NCBI GenBank assembly: GCA_000697355.1
Contig: JNEN01001262.1
Coordinates: forward strand, 248,001 to 312,000
Origin: Syncephalastrum monosporum B8922
Taxonomy: Eukaryota > Mucoromycota > Mucoromycetes > Mucorales > Syncephalastraceae
Length of the DNA: 64,000 bases
Direction: 5' to 3'
Positions 1 to 11,462 of the stretch are shown one piece after another. The stretch's first letter is position 1, and every line of letters starts with the position of its first letter. A model generated the notes under the pieces. The model did not search any database and was not told the origin of the DNA. It saw only the letters and a list, made by a program, of their open reading frames with translations. The position numbers and the translations under genes were made by a program.

Positions 1-1
1 T

Positions 2-2464
2 GGATACTCTTTGCACGTCAAGGGCGACTCGTCCTTGAAAAAGCACGGGTAAGAAATGGAATACCGAGACGCGTCAAGGAAGTTGCATGACTGACAGGTA
101 TCTTTGATAAAAAGTGATATCTTCCTGATCGATCACGCCTGGACCACCAAACCCGAAGACGCAAAGAAAGAGTTGCTTGAGGCACCAGGTCTTCTGGATC
201 GTCTTGAGAATTTGATGGATATCGAGAAACCTGATCTGGAAGAGTCCGAAGATGAGGACGAAGACCCCGAGATCGACGATGAAGCCATCCGCCTTGTTTC
301 CGAACAAGCCAACGTGAGCCACGGCCAGGCCAAGGAAGCGTTGGCCGCCGAGAAATATGAAGTTGTGAATGCAATCATGGTACTGATATTGACAAAACCG
401 ATTTTGTTTTCACTGACTGAATGTCCGGCCTAGCGTCTGACAATGGATGAGGATTTCAAAAAAGAGACCGAGAGATTGCAAGAGCAAGTGATGGGTCAAT
501 TGATTGGTATGAATATATACATGCCCTGGTTAATGGAGTAATTACTAAATGTTTTTATTTCTAGCGAGCGGCAAAGCACAGGAGAAGGAAGACAAAGTCG
601 CACAGGAGAAGGAGGAGCGCAGAAAGAAACGCCAAGCCGATTGGATGGCTGCCCGTGTCCATCAAGTCACCGAGGCCATGTGGGGTTACTTGCAAACTTA
701 TTCCTTCTCCGTTCTTCAACAAAATGGACAGCCGGCTACCCAAACTGCCTGGTGTAAGTGAAAACTGCATTTCCTCTTAATAGACAGAGGAGACTAACGA
801 AATTCTCTAGATATCAACGACGAGGTACATCCAAATTTCATGCCATTTATCTCGCAAGTGATACTGAATAGGTGCATATTAGGTTGGATCTGCCTTGGCT
901 CACTCGTCGGACCCCAACATGGTTTGCTTGCCCTTCATCTTTTCGCGCGGCGCAAGTGGCATGATGCCCTACAGCGTCATGTTTCCCATCAAAGACATTG
1001 CCGCGGGCGAGATACTGACGATCGACATGGTGCCCAAGAAAATCGAGCGTGCTGCCGACAAAGCTGCTTACTTGCTTGCCTTTGAGCATCGTCTGGTTAC
1101 CCCTCTGAGTGACGAGGAGAAAAAGTCCATCGTGGAGAGCTTCAAGCAGCACCAAGCTGCCCTCAACCAACGCTCGCTGCCTGAGCCGAGTGCATCTGCG
1201 AAACTTGAAGCCTTCAAAGAAGATGGTAAAGCAGCATTGGATGTCGTACGCGTGTACACGACCACCGAGTTTGTCAAGCGCTTCCTGACGCTGCCCAAGG
1301 TCAAGTTTGTGGAGGCGAAGGAGAATGCCAACATTATCTGGAGCAGCCAAGATGTCATGGATTGGGACAAGCTCACAAATGAACAAACCATCAACCAGCT
1401 CCGCTATGAAGAGTGCATGACTTATAAACAACGACTGGCTCAACTGATTCAAGAAACTTACGGCGCACCTTTTTGGTTCCCCACCACGTATGACATCACA
1501 CGTCAATTGGGCGAGTTTGTGGGCGACTATCTCGAGGTAGGTTCAAGGAACTCAAAGTGCGATGATGTATCCTAATGCATGCCTGTGTCTAGACGGATGA
1601 CGATAAGACCAAAGAGCACAATCTGTGGATTGCCAAGCCGTGGAATTTTGCACGTGGTTTGGAGATCTCGGTTAGCGGCTCGCTTCCGTATTTGATCCGG
1701 CAACACGATGCGCCGACACCCAAGATTGTGCAGCGTTATCTCACGGAACCCTGCTTGTACAACCAGAAAAAGTTTGACTTGCGTTATATTGTCCTCGTCA
1801 GACGCACCAAGCCGGATCTGGTCGCCTGCGTGTACAATATGTTCTGGATTCGACTTGCCAACAAGAAGTTCAACCTGGGTATGTGTCATGCCACGGTAAT
1901 TCAACAGATATGGCGCCAAAAATACTTACAATACATATAGAGGATCTGGATGACTATGAGAGACAGTTCACTGTCATGAACTACTCCAATTACCAGATGA
2001 CCCAGTTGGATTACAAGAGCTTCATTCACAATATGGAGAAGCAGCACTCGATCCAGTGGGATAGTGTACAAAAGGATATCAACCGTGCGATGAAAGGTAG
2101 GTTGCTCTTGGGTAGTTACACATACGGTATTGACGGAGCTCGGCTATATAGATGTCTTGACGGCTGCTGCTACACAACCCGAGCCACTGGGTCTTGTATC
2201 TAAGGATGAACCTTCTTATGATGCATTCTCTATATATGGCTTCGATGTTATGCTCACACACGACTACAAGCCTGTCATTCTCGAGGTTAACTTCTCTCCT
2301 GACTGCACCCGTGCATGCGAGGTATGTTTCGAAAATCTTGAGTTTGTTGAGACTTACAGTGTCACTTCTAGTACGACTCGAACTTTGTGAACAACATCTT
2401 TTCTGTGGTGGATAGCCGATTTGACAACGTGGAGAAGGGTTTGGAAGCTTTCACTGTCTTGTAA
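2..2464 (+). CDS. TTLL12: TTLL12-like protein (SET-like + tubulin-tyrosine-ligase-like), 5' truncated, with UBA insert
   Basis: Partial at the window edge: the first readable exon (2-48) fits an N-terminal TTLL12 segment and joins exon 115-378 (begins D-IFLIDHAWT) through an intron ending in AAAAAG. The middle part (from about 870) has the SET-like segment. The C-terminal part (about 1330-2464) has the TTL/ATP-grasp-like domain, with FDLRYIVL, a DDYE element and ILEVNFSPDC. TTLL12 proteins are known as atypical, probably non-ligating members linked to tubulin and histone modification; that role is transferred, not seen. Odd feature: between the LIDHAW region and the SET-like part lies an acidic stretch plus a NAC-alpha-type UBA motif (about 285-445, SEQANVS...VNAIM-RLTM across an intron), then a charged helix. 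About nine introns are inferred, one flanking a 14-nt exon at 811-824. Stop TAA at 2462-2464. The family call is firm; exon borders are fairly sure. Confidence 0.86.
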
Positions 2465-2539
2465 TACTAGTTAGAGCAAAAAATAAAAAAAGTTCGGAGA
2501 AAAATAGAGCTTTCGCTTTTCTTGGTTGACCACACTTGT

Positions 2540-4734
2540 ATGGCAGACAGATTGCAAGGACTCATTGGTACGTTAAGATACCAGAGAAAGAGATAATGAA
2601 ACTTGCCATAAACTGATCTGTCACAATCTTGGATTGAACAGAGGGCGCTTGCAGTCCTGCTAATGCCGCACCTGATCTAGCGCTCAATCTCGAGATATGT
2701 GATCTCATCAATAAGAAGCAAGGCACCTTGTAAGCATCGCACTTTGCCTAGCTCTATGGAGCACTCACGAGCTTCATTCCTTTTAGCCCGCGAGTGGCGG
2801 CATTGACGATTGTCAAGTTCGTTAATAGCCGGTACCCCAACCAGGCTATGTTGGCTCTTTCGGTAGGTATAATTCCCACGAAATCGACCAGTGACAAGTG
2901 CTCATCAAATCATAGCTGTTGGATCAATGTGTCAAAAATTGCGGTTATGCTTTCCATCTCCAAATGGGCACTAAAGAGTTCTTGAATATCCTCGTCCGCA
3001 AGTTTCCTTCGCACCCGATGCATGTTGCTTCGATACGCGATTCGCCCAACCCTTATAATCATTTCGATATCTCGCCACATGGTTCTTCCGCTCCTCATGC
3101 TGTTCTAAAACGTATTCTCTATATGCTCAAGGAGTGGAAAGTGGGCTTGGTCGACCGCTTACCCTATCGAGAAGACATTATCAATATTAAAAATATGTAT
3201 CGTCTGCTACGCCTTCGCGGTAAGTCATGACCATCGTTTCACCGTCAGCTTGTCTTATTCTCGGTACTAGGATACCGTTTTCCCGAGTTGCACGAATCTT
3301 CACTTGCAGCCTTAACCGCGACTCCGGTAAAAATGAATTGTATTGATGCAAACACCTTACTAAGTATTACCGCAGACACTTCAGACACCAGAAGAACTAG
3401 AGCAACAGGATAATGACCGACTCTCAGCTGTATGTTACCAGAAACAATAGCTATTTGATGGTCACTAACTGTCCAATAGAAATTACAAGAACACATTCGT
3501 CGAGGAGGACCACAGGATCTCGTCGTAGCAGATGCGCTCATGAAAGCTCTCACCGGGCATGAAATTGTAAGTTAGCTCGTGCCATAAGAATCTATAACTT
3601 ATTCCAATGGTAGGCGCAGCGATACAGACCGGACTATAAAAAGAAGTTTTTAGAACAATTGCGCGGTATCCGGAGTAAAGCCATTGTCCTCTATGAACTT
3701 TTGGAAAACATGCAGTCTAGCGAGAAACCCGACGCTGTTATGCAGAATCTCAAAACACTATGTGCTAGCTCCAACACCAAACTGAAGCGTATGCTCGAGA
3801 AAGGCGAGGTGGAAGAAGAACATGAGTCTCTCCAGACCCTGAGCGTGCTTCTTGAAAAAGTACTCCAGAAATATGCAGACATAGAGAAGGGTGTCTATGA
3901 CACACATTACAACATTCTCGAGAACACACCCGTCTCTCAGTCGCAGCCAACCTCATCAGCGCAGCCCCCTCAAAAAATAAGCAACGAATCTGTATCATTG
4001 ATTGATCTAGACGACGACGTCGACGATAGCCCCAATGTCAGTGACGGATCAGATCGTCAAAAAGCCATGGACGACCTCTGCGAACTCTTTGGCCAAAGCA
4101 CCAGCGTTTCACCCGCCTCATCTCCCTCCATCTTGGAGCTTGGTTCTCCCGCCTCTTCATCCCCCTCCATGTATTCCCCCTCGCCTCGTGCCGGCCATGA
4201 GACAGTACTTGACAATGGCAACACGTCAAACAGCGATAGTAAGCCAAAATCGAAATATCTATACCACTGAGGCTTATATAATCTCTTAATAGACGTCCAG
4301 ATGTTAAACAAGAATGGGCTCCAAATCGATCTGTGCGTACGCAGGTCCGAGACAGAATGGAACTTACAAGCCTTTTTCACAAACCAATCGACTGCTCCTA
4401 TGGATGACATGAATCTGCAGCTGGCAGCCCCCAAGGTGAGTGCAGTGTTGTGATGTATGCAACCGATTACTAACAGTTTTCAATGTTATTAGTCCATGCA
4501 ACTTCAAATGGGCCCTATATCGTCCGGCACGGTACCTCCCAAGTCGTCGCGTGCTGTGAGTCAGCCAATCATGGTGAAAGGTCCTCAGGGGGTAAGTTTC
4601 TCATGCTGAGGCGTTTTGAAGATCGAAGCTGATTTGAATAATATCAGGAACCGCTTCGGTTGCGATTCAAGGTGACCTATTATCAACTTGGCGTATCCAT
4701 GGAGCAGAGCGGCGAGTATCACCATGGCCTTTGA
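2540..4734 (+). CDS. GGA: GGA-type ARF-binding clathrin adaptor
   Basis: About 550 residues after splicing some ten short introns. Domain order is that of GGA proteins. An N-terminal VHS domain (exons to about 3220) contains AALTIVKFVN and LLDQCVKNCG, the latter split by an intron. A GAT domain (about 3480-3900) has helices around MKALTGHEIAQRYR and LLEKVLQKYADIEKG. A Ser/Pro-rich hinge carries an acidic LIDLDDD element resembling a clathrin box (about 4000), and a gamma-adaptin-ear domain runs from NKNGLQIDL to the stop TGA 4732-4734. GGAs sort cargo from the trans-Golgi to endosomes by binding ARF-GTP, ubiquitin/cargo tails, clathrin and accessory proteins. The start ATG 2540 follows the TTLL12-like stop by only 75 bp, so the promoter must be very short or overlap the upstream 3' end. 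Nothing essential appears missing. Confidence 0.9.
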
Positions 4735-5490
4735 ACAGCTTATATACAAATCTTGTACCAGTACACTGTAAAAGTTAATTATATCCGTGAAAATGTTGTT
4801 CTTTTATTTACTATAAAAAGTATGTCATTGCATATATTGGGAATAGACTGATGTTCGCAAAGGTCTCTAGGATTTGCGGTGCAGTCGTCGGGTAGACTTT
4901 GGCAAAAGCAAAAAGAAAGTGTGAAAAGAAACCAGATACTGTTGTTTAAGGTTGAGCATCCGGATACAAACTACTGATCAAAGGATAGCTGAGAGTCTGC
5001 TGCTGAGAAATGAACTCGTATGACATTGACCGAGCCTGTGCACGGCAGAGGCGCAGAACATGACAGACAGAGGATACTCCCGTGTGCATGACAGACAACG
5101 AGGCAATATGAAGCTGCAAAACATGTCATGAGCATTGACGGGACACACATAAATATAATATAGCGTAGATGTCAAAGCTGGATGATATCCATGCGAGGTA
5201 TCTTGTGCACTCTGTTTTTCCTTCCCAAACTGATGGTTGAAAACAGACATGTATGTGTATGAGAAATTATCAATTGTATGTTAAGTGCAGTCAAGTGCAT
5301 GTAGGTGAAATACGACATACGACTCTCGTCTTTGAACAGATAAATGACCTGTAAATTATATTAGGTGAACAAAACTGCCCCAAGAGAAGACTAGCTAGTT
5401 ATAGGAAGGACAACCCCATGTCGTCCTTTTCTAAGAGTTGGCTTAAGCTTCATTTAAGTAGGGTAAGTCATGCTGCCTAAGACCTATTTA

Positions 5491-5544
<54 letters not shown>

Positions 5545-5775
5545 CATCACCAGACCATTCAGCGTACACATGCTACTCTCTGTACTTGCATTGTCTCCAC
5601 AGAAAACGCAAACAAATGCTATATGTTAATATGCTGCTCATCCATCAATGCGTCCTTAATAAGATGTGTGATTTTTACATTCACTTCGTCGTATATTTTC
5701 GTGTTTATTTATATAGCAGCCCTTGCATTCGCATAAGGACATGATTGCCAAAGAAAGCAAGAAAAGGAATAAATT
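4735..5775. other. Intergenic, between convergent GGA and acyltransferase genes
   Basis: This is the 3' flank of two convergent genes. It holds AT-rich sequence and one CA microsatellite. Small open frames on both strands have no intron signals or recognisable composition, and I see no gene. Confidence 0.6.
5491..5542. repeat. (CA)n microsatellite
   Basis: About 51 bases of uninterrupted CA dinucleotide repeat lie in the region between the two convergent 3' ends. Confidence 0.97.
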
Positions 5776-8486
5776 TTACATGGTTTTCTTGTCAGACAGT
5801 AGACTTCTCCCTTCATCGTCGTGGTCACCCGCATAGCCTTCATCCTCGAGTTTCCGCTTCGGCTCGTCCTCATCCTCGATCTGAAACTTTGTCCGCTGTC
5901 GCGGCTTCTGCAAGCTCGTCATGCCGTCGAGCCGGATCCCGTCGAGCATAACCATGCTGGCACCGTTGCTCGAATGCTGACTGCGGCGCGAGGGTGTGGA
6001 GCCCTCTGACTCGGACCCGCTCCGGCTCCTGCCAAAGATGTGGACATCATCTGCATCGGATTCCTCCGCGCGGCCCCAGTTGAACAGGTTCTTGTCGTCG
6101 AGGCCCATGCGCGCCGCCTGCTGGAAAAAGCCGCTCGCGATTTTGGGTATCTTGGCAGGCGCGACAGAGAAGTAGCCGAAACTTCCGGAGCTCAGCGTGC
6201 GCGCCAGCGACGGTGTCGAGGGAGCAGTCGAGGGTGTGGTGGTGCGTGAGATGTAATCGGCTATGTATCGGAAAGTGAGTATGAGACAGACGCGAGAAAT
6301 CGTCCTTCTGCTTACCGTCAAAGTCGGGGAATACCTTGGGTCCAAATTCATTGATCACATCGGTCAAATCGTGCGAAAGCTTGTCGCGGCACTGACGCAG
6401 GCTCTCTGCTGCGTCTGGGTCCATAAAAGAGATGAGGAGGGGCTTTAACGAGCTATGGATATAAAAATGAGATAGGTGCTCCAATTTGCACGTCCGATAC
6501 TTACTTCATGATATCCACGCCGATCTCTGCAAAGCGCAGGCTGGCATAGGAGACAAACGGCAGGAGCACCCAAGTAGCCGCGGGCAGTGCAACCTTCCAG
6601 CGGAAGCTCAGGTCGGTTTGTAGCACCGCGGCTAGCATGACTAGGGTATAGAAGCCGTATAAAGTCGGCAGCAAGACAAGACCGACGAGGATCTTCCAGG
6701 TAGCGAGGATGTCGCGTCCAGCTATTTTCACAGTGGAGCCCTTGACAGCAGCTGCGTGTATCACCGATTAAATTAGAGTTTCTCTTTTTTTCTTTTCGTC
6801 GTTGAAGACGTACCTGTGGCCTTTCTATGGCTGATGATTTTGGCAATTATGACTACGGGCAGATTCAAGACACCTCTAAAGACTGTATCAACTCCCACTA
6901 GCCCAGCCTTGTCACATATTCTGACTTACCCTGGGAATGCCCACAGCGCGAGCAGGGTCAGGATACAGAGTCGCTTCGCCAAAAGCGCCAGGGTGCGCTT
7001 TCCACCGAGACTGGTCTTGTAGACTTGGTGGTCCTTGATGCCATGGTATTTGAGAAGTTGATTGTAGGCCAGCACGCGTTGCTGGAGGTCAACGACCTTG
7101 GGCTCGTCTTTGAAGACATTGTAACCAATCAAAAAGCGGCGATTGAGGTCGACGACCTGAGAAATATGCAGTTTGCGATGGGCGGGCTTATACAGACGGC
7201 GCGCGGCTTGGATGAGCTGCAAGGCACGAGGGCTTAGCAAAATGTGAGAGATTCTCAGCCTGATAATTACCATGAGTGTTTCAAAACTTCCAGCGTTCAC
7301 AGTAACAGCTTTCAAGGCGCCGTAGATGGTATCCAAGAGTTTCCCACATGCATCACGTTTCTCGCTCCCGCCCTGTTTGAACTTTTCCACGAGTTCAGGA
7401 GAGATAGTGATGGGATTGCCAAATTCAATAACGGCGCGCGACCGGAAGCGATGGGCATGGAAGTAATTGAGACCTATGGAGAAGACGCGTTCAGGTCAGA
7501 CTGACGGGTATCCACTGGGTGAGTACATACCACAAGGGACAATTTTGACATCCAAGCCTGGGTACTTTGCCATGGCACCCAGCGCCATGAGAGTGACGCC
7601 CGCTGTTGAAAACATAAATAAACATGACACGACCGACTGCGTATATGATTATCATCTCATACCTTTGAGGGGCAGCATCTCATGCCGGTCGTGGCTGCCG
7701 CCCTCGGGAAAGATGGTGATGCACTGGCCGCGATTCAGTTCGTCGTGGACGCAGCGGTAGACGGAGTCTTGCTCGACGTGCGGCATGCATTTGAAGGTGG
7801 CGCCTTCGGCGAGCAAGTCGATGGCCTTCGGATCCTTGAACTCCTTTTTGATGATGAGCTCGGTATCCGAGATGATCTCGACCACTTCGGCCGAGCCGAG
7901 TTGCTTTGGCAGAGAAATGGCATCGCGGACGTTCAGTTGGGAGCGGAATTGGGTATCGATCCCGGTAATACGCAGCGGGTCCGATTTTCGGTTCAGCAGC
8001 TGGATCCGGCCTTTCCCCGCAAAAGCCAAATCCTGCGGTCGGATCACTGGAACTGCACACAAAAAAATCATTAGTTCGGTTTCATTCACCCAAAAAAAAT
8101 ACCATGTCAGCGCGCTTACTGGCATGGATCATGCGCGCGAAAAATCCAATGGCCTTCTGATGCATAGACTTTTCGGCAATGAGAAATGACGCCCGTCGAC
8201 CACATTCGCGCATGAGGATAATGGGATCCACAAACTAGACAAAGCCGTGTTACTATTGTTACTACTCGTCCTGCTCTTGTCATTTTTGTTATTGTTATAA
8301 TTATGCGTCATGTTGTACCTGGCTGGCGTGCGGGGCGACAACAAAGATAACCGGGCCTTCTTTGGGTATACGGTGGGAACCACGCGGACGGACTTCTCGG
8401 AAGAAAATGTCAATCATGAGGTTGAACAACCAGAGGGCGAGATCATAGGTCCAGCATTGGACCCAAGACGAGGCTTGGGTTTTCAT
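5776..8486 (-). CDS. SCT1: Glycerol-3-phosphate / DHAP acyltransferase, Sct1/Gpt2 type
   Basis: Roughly 730 residues in about ten exons. It catalyses the first acylation of glycerol-3-phosphate (and DHAP) in phosphatidic acid synthesis at the ER. Visible acyltransferase motifs are APHASQ-FVDP (split by an intron, about 8320), and ITIFPEGGSHDR with MLPLKG (about 7680-7720). The invariant His and Asp of block I and the FPEG block are present. N-terminal and central hydrophobic segments fit membrane anchoring, including a pair around 6560-6700 (LVGLVLLPTLYGFYTLVML and WVLLPFVSYAS). The C-terminal 150 residues are Ser/Thr/Arg-rich and acidic, as in yeast Sct1/Gpt2, where the tail is phosphorylated. 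The start is the first ATG in the frame (8484-8486); codons further upstream in the frame contain no ATG. The stop is TAA (tta on the plus strand at 5776). Confidence 0.9.
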
Positions 8487-9280
8487 GATCTCGGTAATGG
8501 AGAGAATGCCACTGGACAAGAGAGACGAGTAGAAAACAACAAAGGAAGTCGAAGAAAACTAGAGAAAGCGCAGGTACAAGAAGTGAATTGTCCCCTCTTT
8601 TCGTCCCCAGTTGCGAGAATTTGTTTCGATTCGTGGTTTGTTGGGGCTTGCTCTTTTTCCAAGCACCTGACCTGCACTGTCTGGATCGAGGCGAGCTATT
8701 CTATATGTATATCATTTGATAATGTGGAAGCCCATCTCATGTACTGAAATGCATTGACATACATATTACTGCCAAGTCATCACTTGCATGCGGCATGTCT
8801 CTGTATCTCCTTATTTTTATTTTCCACGGTCGTCTACTATAATAATAGACCCACTATAAATTTATGTATATCATAAGGGTCCACGTTCTACAAGGATCGA
8901 GCCTGACGTATTTCCCCCATCCAACTCGAGTACTATGACAAACAAGTAACTCCCTCGATATAGTATCTATTACACCTGTAAAACCTGTCAAGCGATGCAC
9001 GCCGCAGCGCACAGACATGCCTTGCCGTCTCTGGCATGAACAAAAACACATCAAAAATGACAGATACCGTACCTACATGTTGTACACTGTGCATGTTTCA
9101 TGTTGGGGTCGTTGGGTTGAATTTTATAAAAGAAAAAAAATGGAAAAAAAAGGTTAGATATCAAGGGTGGTGAATGCATTTGCTGATAGAAGTTAGGGTA
9201 TGCAAGTCTGTTGTATGGAAGGGGAGGGCCGGGAGGGAGGGTGCTAAGGGGATGGGATAAGGGGGGGGGGGGAATGCCCT
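8487..9280. other. Intergenic: acyltransferase promoter and LRR gene 3' flank
   Basis: AT-rich, with a short G-run (12 G, 9261-9272) just past the LRR gene stop. No convincing gene or RNA gene was seen. Confidence 0.55.
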
Positions 9281-11143
9281 TCAACCTGCGTTGACGGTGC
9301 TGTTATTGTTATTGTTGCTCGTGTGATTCTCCTTTTTGTGGCCGAGGTCCATTTCTTGGAGGACGCGCAACCACTCGGTGCCGGCTTCACGCCGCATGGA
9401 TTCGATCTTGCGTCGAAAGGTATCTGATGCGGGTGAATGCGACCGACGCTGCTCCTTCTTTTCGTCCTCGCGCTCGCGCCGGCCTTTGGAACGCGACCGT
9501 CGCCTTGAGGACGACGATGCTTTGCGCGTCACGCCGTCCCCATTGTTCCTTTGCACCGCTTCCTCCAAACCGGCCACACGGTGCATGCGTCCGCGCTGCT
9601 CCTCGGCGGGCGAGGGATCGTCCTGGATGGGGGCTGCTTGGGCTTGTTTTCCCAGCCGCACCACGCGTTTGTTCTTTTTGGACTTGGCTCGACTCATGGC
9701 CGGCGCGGGTTCCTTGACGTCGTTGTCGGCTACGGAGGGCTCGGGCCACTTGGCGACGGCAATGGCCGCCTCGGGTTCGCGGTAATCGGTTGGGGCAGTC
9801 TGGGACTGGACCTTGTGGCGCTCGGCAAAGGAAGGCGGTGCGCCATCGAGCTTGATATCGAGGTCATTGGATTTGAAGGCGACAAACAGCTGGACCCGGT
9901 ACTCTGGCTGAAGCACCGTGAATGGGTTGCCCTGGACCCAGACGTCTTCCAGGTCGGGAAGGGCGGTGAGACGGCCCACCTCGGCCGCGTCCTCGATACG
10001 GTTATCACGCAGATCGACCCGCTTCAGGGCCCAGAGGCGGTCGAGACCGGCCAGCACGGTGAGCCGGTTGCCTCGGAGATCGAGCTCTTCAATGTTGCCT
10101 AGCACTGTGTTGATGCCGGTGATGAACGATATCATGTTGTACGACAGATTGAGGGACTGGAGGTTGTAAAGATTGGAGAGCGCGGAGGGAACATCGATCA
10201 AGAGGTTGGAGGATAGGTTGAGATGGGTCAGCTCGCGCACGACCAAGAGAGGTTCTGCCTCGATGGTGGTCAGGTTATTGTCTGCGAGAGAGAGCATGCG
10301 CAGCTGGGGCCAGTCTTTGGCTGGCTCGAGGATCTCGTGGGCGTCTTCGATGGAAGCAGCTTTGCAGACGAGGCTCATGAGGCGTGGACGCAAGGAGTCC
10401 CAGTCTTGGAATGTGCGCGGGTGGAGGCCGGAGAGTTCGAGGAAGGCGAGGTTTTCAAAGACGGGGGTCAGCGAGAGACGGACAGACGGGTCGAGGGGCT
10501 TTTCGTAGTGCGCAATGACGCGTTGGCTGCTGCGTGCGCCTGTTTCGTCGACCATGACGTTCATATGCAGCTTCAGGGCGGAGACACGGGCCAGCTGCTT
10601 GTGGACGTGCACGATCTCTTCGTTCATGGGCCGTTTGGTGGGCTGCTGCTGCTGGCTGTGGCTGGACTTGCGCTGCCAGAAGTTCCAGCCGGAGGTGAGC
10701 GAGAGGTTGGACATGGTGGACGCAATGGATCCGACGGACATGATGGACGGCGTATCGTCGTTTTCGGCGTCGGTTCCGGTATCCACGACGCCGTCGTCTG
10801 GGATATCGCCCAGCCCGGCAGGATCGCCCATAGCCAGGCCGAGGTGCTCGAACTGGACCCACAGGAAATACAGGTGGTGGACGTCCAGGGTGAGCGTGCT
10901 TCGGATGGGCATGTACGGCGTCTGGGCGATCTGCGCGGAGGAGGCCGGCGTCGCGGCAGCCAAGAGGGACATGTACGGGATGGGGATGCCGTACAGCGAG
11001 GCGGGAGTGCCGTTGCTCGTCCGTGATGACGCCGTGCTCCTGAGGCTGTGTGTGGGCGTCGTGCTTGCTAAGCGACCTTCGTTGGCATCGAGGTAGTGTG
11101 AAAAGGTGCGGATGAACTTGTCTCCAGGAATCGGGGCTGTCAT
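9281..11143 (-). CDS. Leucine-rich repeat protein, STK11IP/nischarin-like layout
   Basis: A single open frame of 620 residues from ATG 11141-11143; the frame extends nine codons further but without another ATG. N-terminal about 180 residues: a segment with DKFIRTFSHYLDANEGRLA, a Ser/Thr stretch and a conserved LTLDVHHLYFLWVQFEHLGL block. Central LRRs lie at about residues 280-420, with units such as LRMLSLADNNL, LTHLNLSSNLL, LQSLNLSYNMI, IEELDLRGNRL and LKRVDLRDNRI. They are followed by an LRR cap-like EDVWVQGNPF and a YRVQLFVAF motif. This SDS22-type LRR plus cap is the layout of STK11IP/LIP1 and nischarin; the orthology is inference. The C-terminal third is basic and Ser/Arg-rich (RRRSRSKGRR), likely disordered. 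No kinase or catalytic motif is present, so a scaffold role is likely. Confidence 0.75.
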   Translation of the reverse strand: MTAPIPGDKFIRTFSHYLDANEGRLASTTPTHSLRSTASSRTSNGTPASLYGIPIPYMSLLAAATPASSAQIAQTPYMPIRSTLTLDVHHLYFLWVQFEHLGLAMGDPAGLGDIPDDGVVDTGTDAENDDTPSIMSVGSIASTMSNLSLTSGWNFWQRKSSHSQQQQPTKRPMNEEIVHVHKQLARVSALKLHMNVMVDETGARSSQRVIAHYEKPLDPSVRLSLTPVFENLAFLELSGLHPRTFQDWDSLRPRLMSLVCKAASIEDAHEILEPAKDWPQLRMLSLADNNLTTIEAEPLLVVRELTHLNLSSNLLIDVPSALSNLYNLQSLNLSYNMISFITGINTVLGNIEELDLRGNRLTVLAGLDRLWALKRVDLRDNRIEDAAEVGRLTALPDLEDVWVQGNPFTVLQPEYRVQLFVAFKSNDLDIKLDGAPPSFAERHKVQSQTAPTDYREPEAAIAVAKWPEPSVADNDVKEPAPAMSRAKSKKNKRVVRLGKQAQAAPIQDDPSPAEEQRGRMHRVAGLEEAVQRNNGDGVTRKASSSSRRRSRSKGRREREDEKKEQRRSHSPASDTFRRKIESMRREAGTEWLRVLQEMDLGHKKENHTSNNNNNSTVNAG

Positions 11144-11274
11144 GCTGCCCAAGGTTTGCGGAAAATGCAAGATATGGATGAAACACGGGCGGTCTTTTTC
11201 TGTTTTATACGTCTATTCTATTTTGCCCACTTTGGTAAGGCTTTCCCTTCTTCTTTGTTGAAAATAACAGGGCA

Positions 11275-11304
11275 AGAGAGAGAGAGAGAGAGAGAAAGAG
11301 AGAC
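11275..11304. repeat. (AG)n microsatellite in promoter region
   Basis: An AG repeat, nearly perfect for 30 bases. It reads CT-rich on the strand of the downstream LRR gene. Confidence 0.95.
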
Positions 11305-11438
11305 AGAAGTATGGCATCCCGTACATACACACGCATTCATACGCGGGATTTCAATGGGGCCCAGGCAAAGCACCATTGCAAGATAACAAAATAAATAAAA
11401 CAACCTTCTGTTCGGTTAAGTTGGCCCATCATGAAATG

Positions 11439-11462
11439 AAAAAAAAAAAAAAAAAAAAAAAA
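11439..11462. repeat. Poly(A)24 tract
   Basis: Twenty-four consecutive A (poly-T on the minus strand). There is no flanking retroelement or target-site duplication, so I read it as a simple-sequence tract rather than a retroposed tail. Confidence 0.95.

Noticed and set aside
847..1506. 219-codon open frame on the minus strand
   Set aside because: Lies opposite the TTLL12-like exons, which give a coherent conserved protein; no own start context or family resemblance.
5491..5542. CA repeat considered as CRISPR-like array
   Set aside because: Pure dinucleotide repeat with no spacers and no cas gene; the DNA is fungal nuclear.
10223..11026. 267-codon plus-strand open frame
   Set aside because: Complement of the LRR gene. 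GC-rich codons give long antisense frames; the sense LRR protein is clearly coding.
11439..11462. A24 tract considered as a retroposed poly(A) tail
   Set aside because: No element upstream, no target duplication; other simple-sequence tracts lie near.
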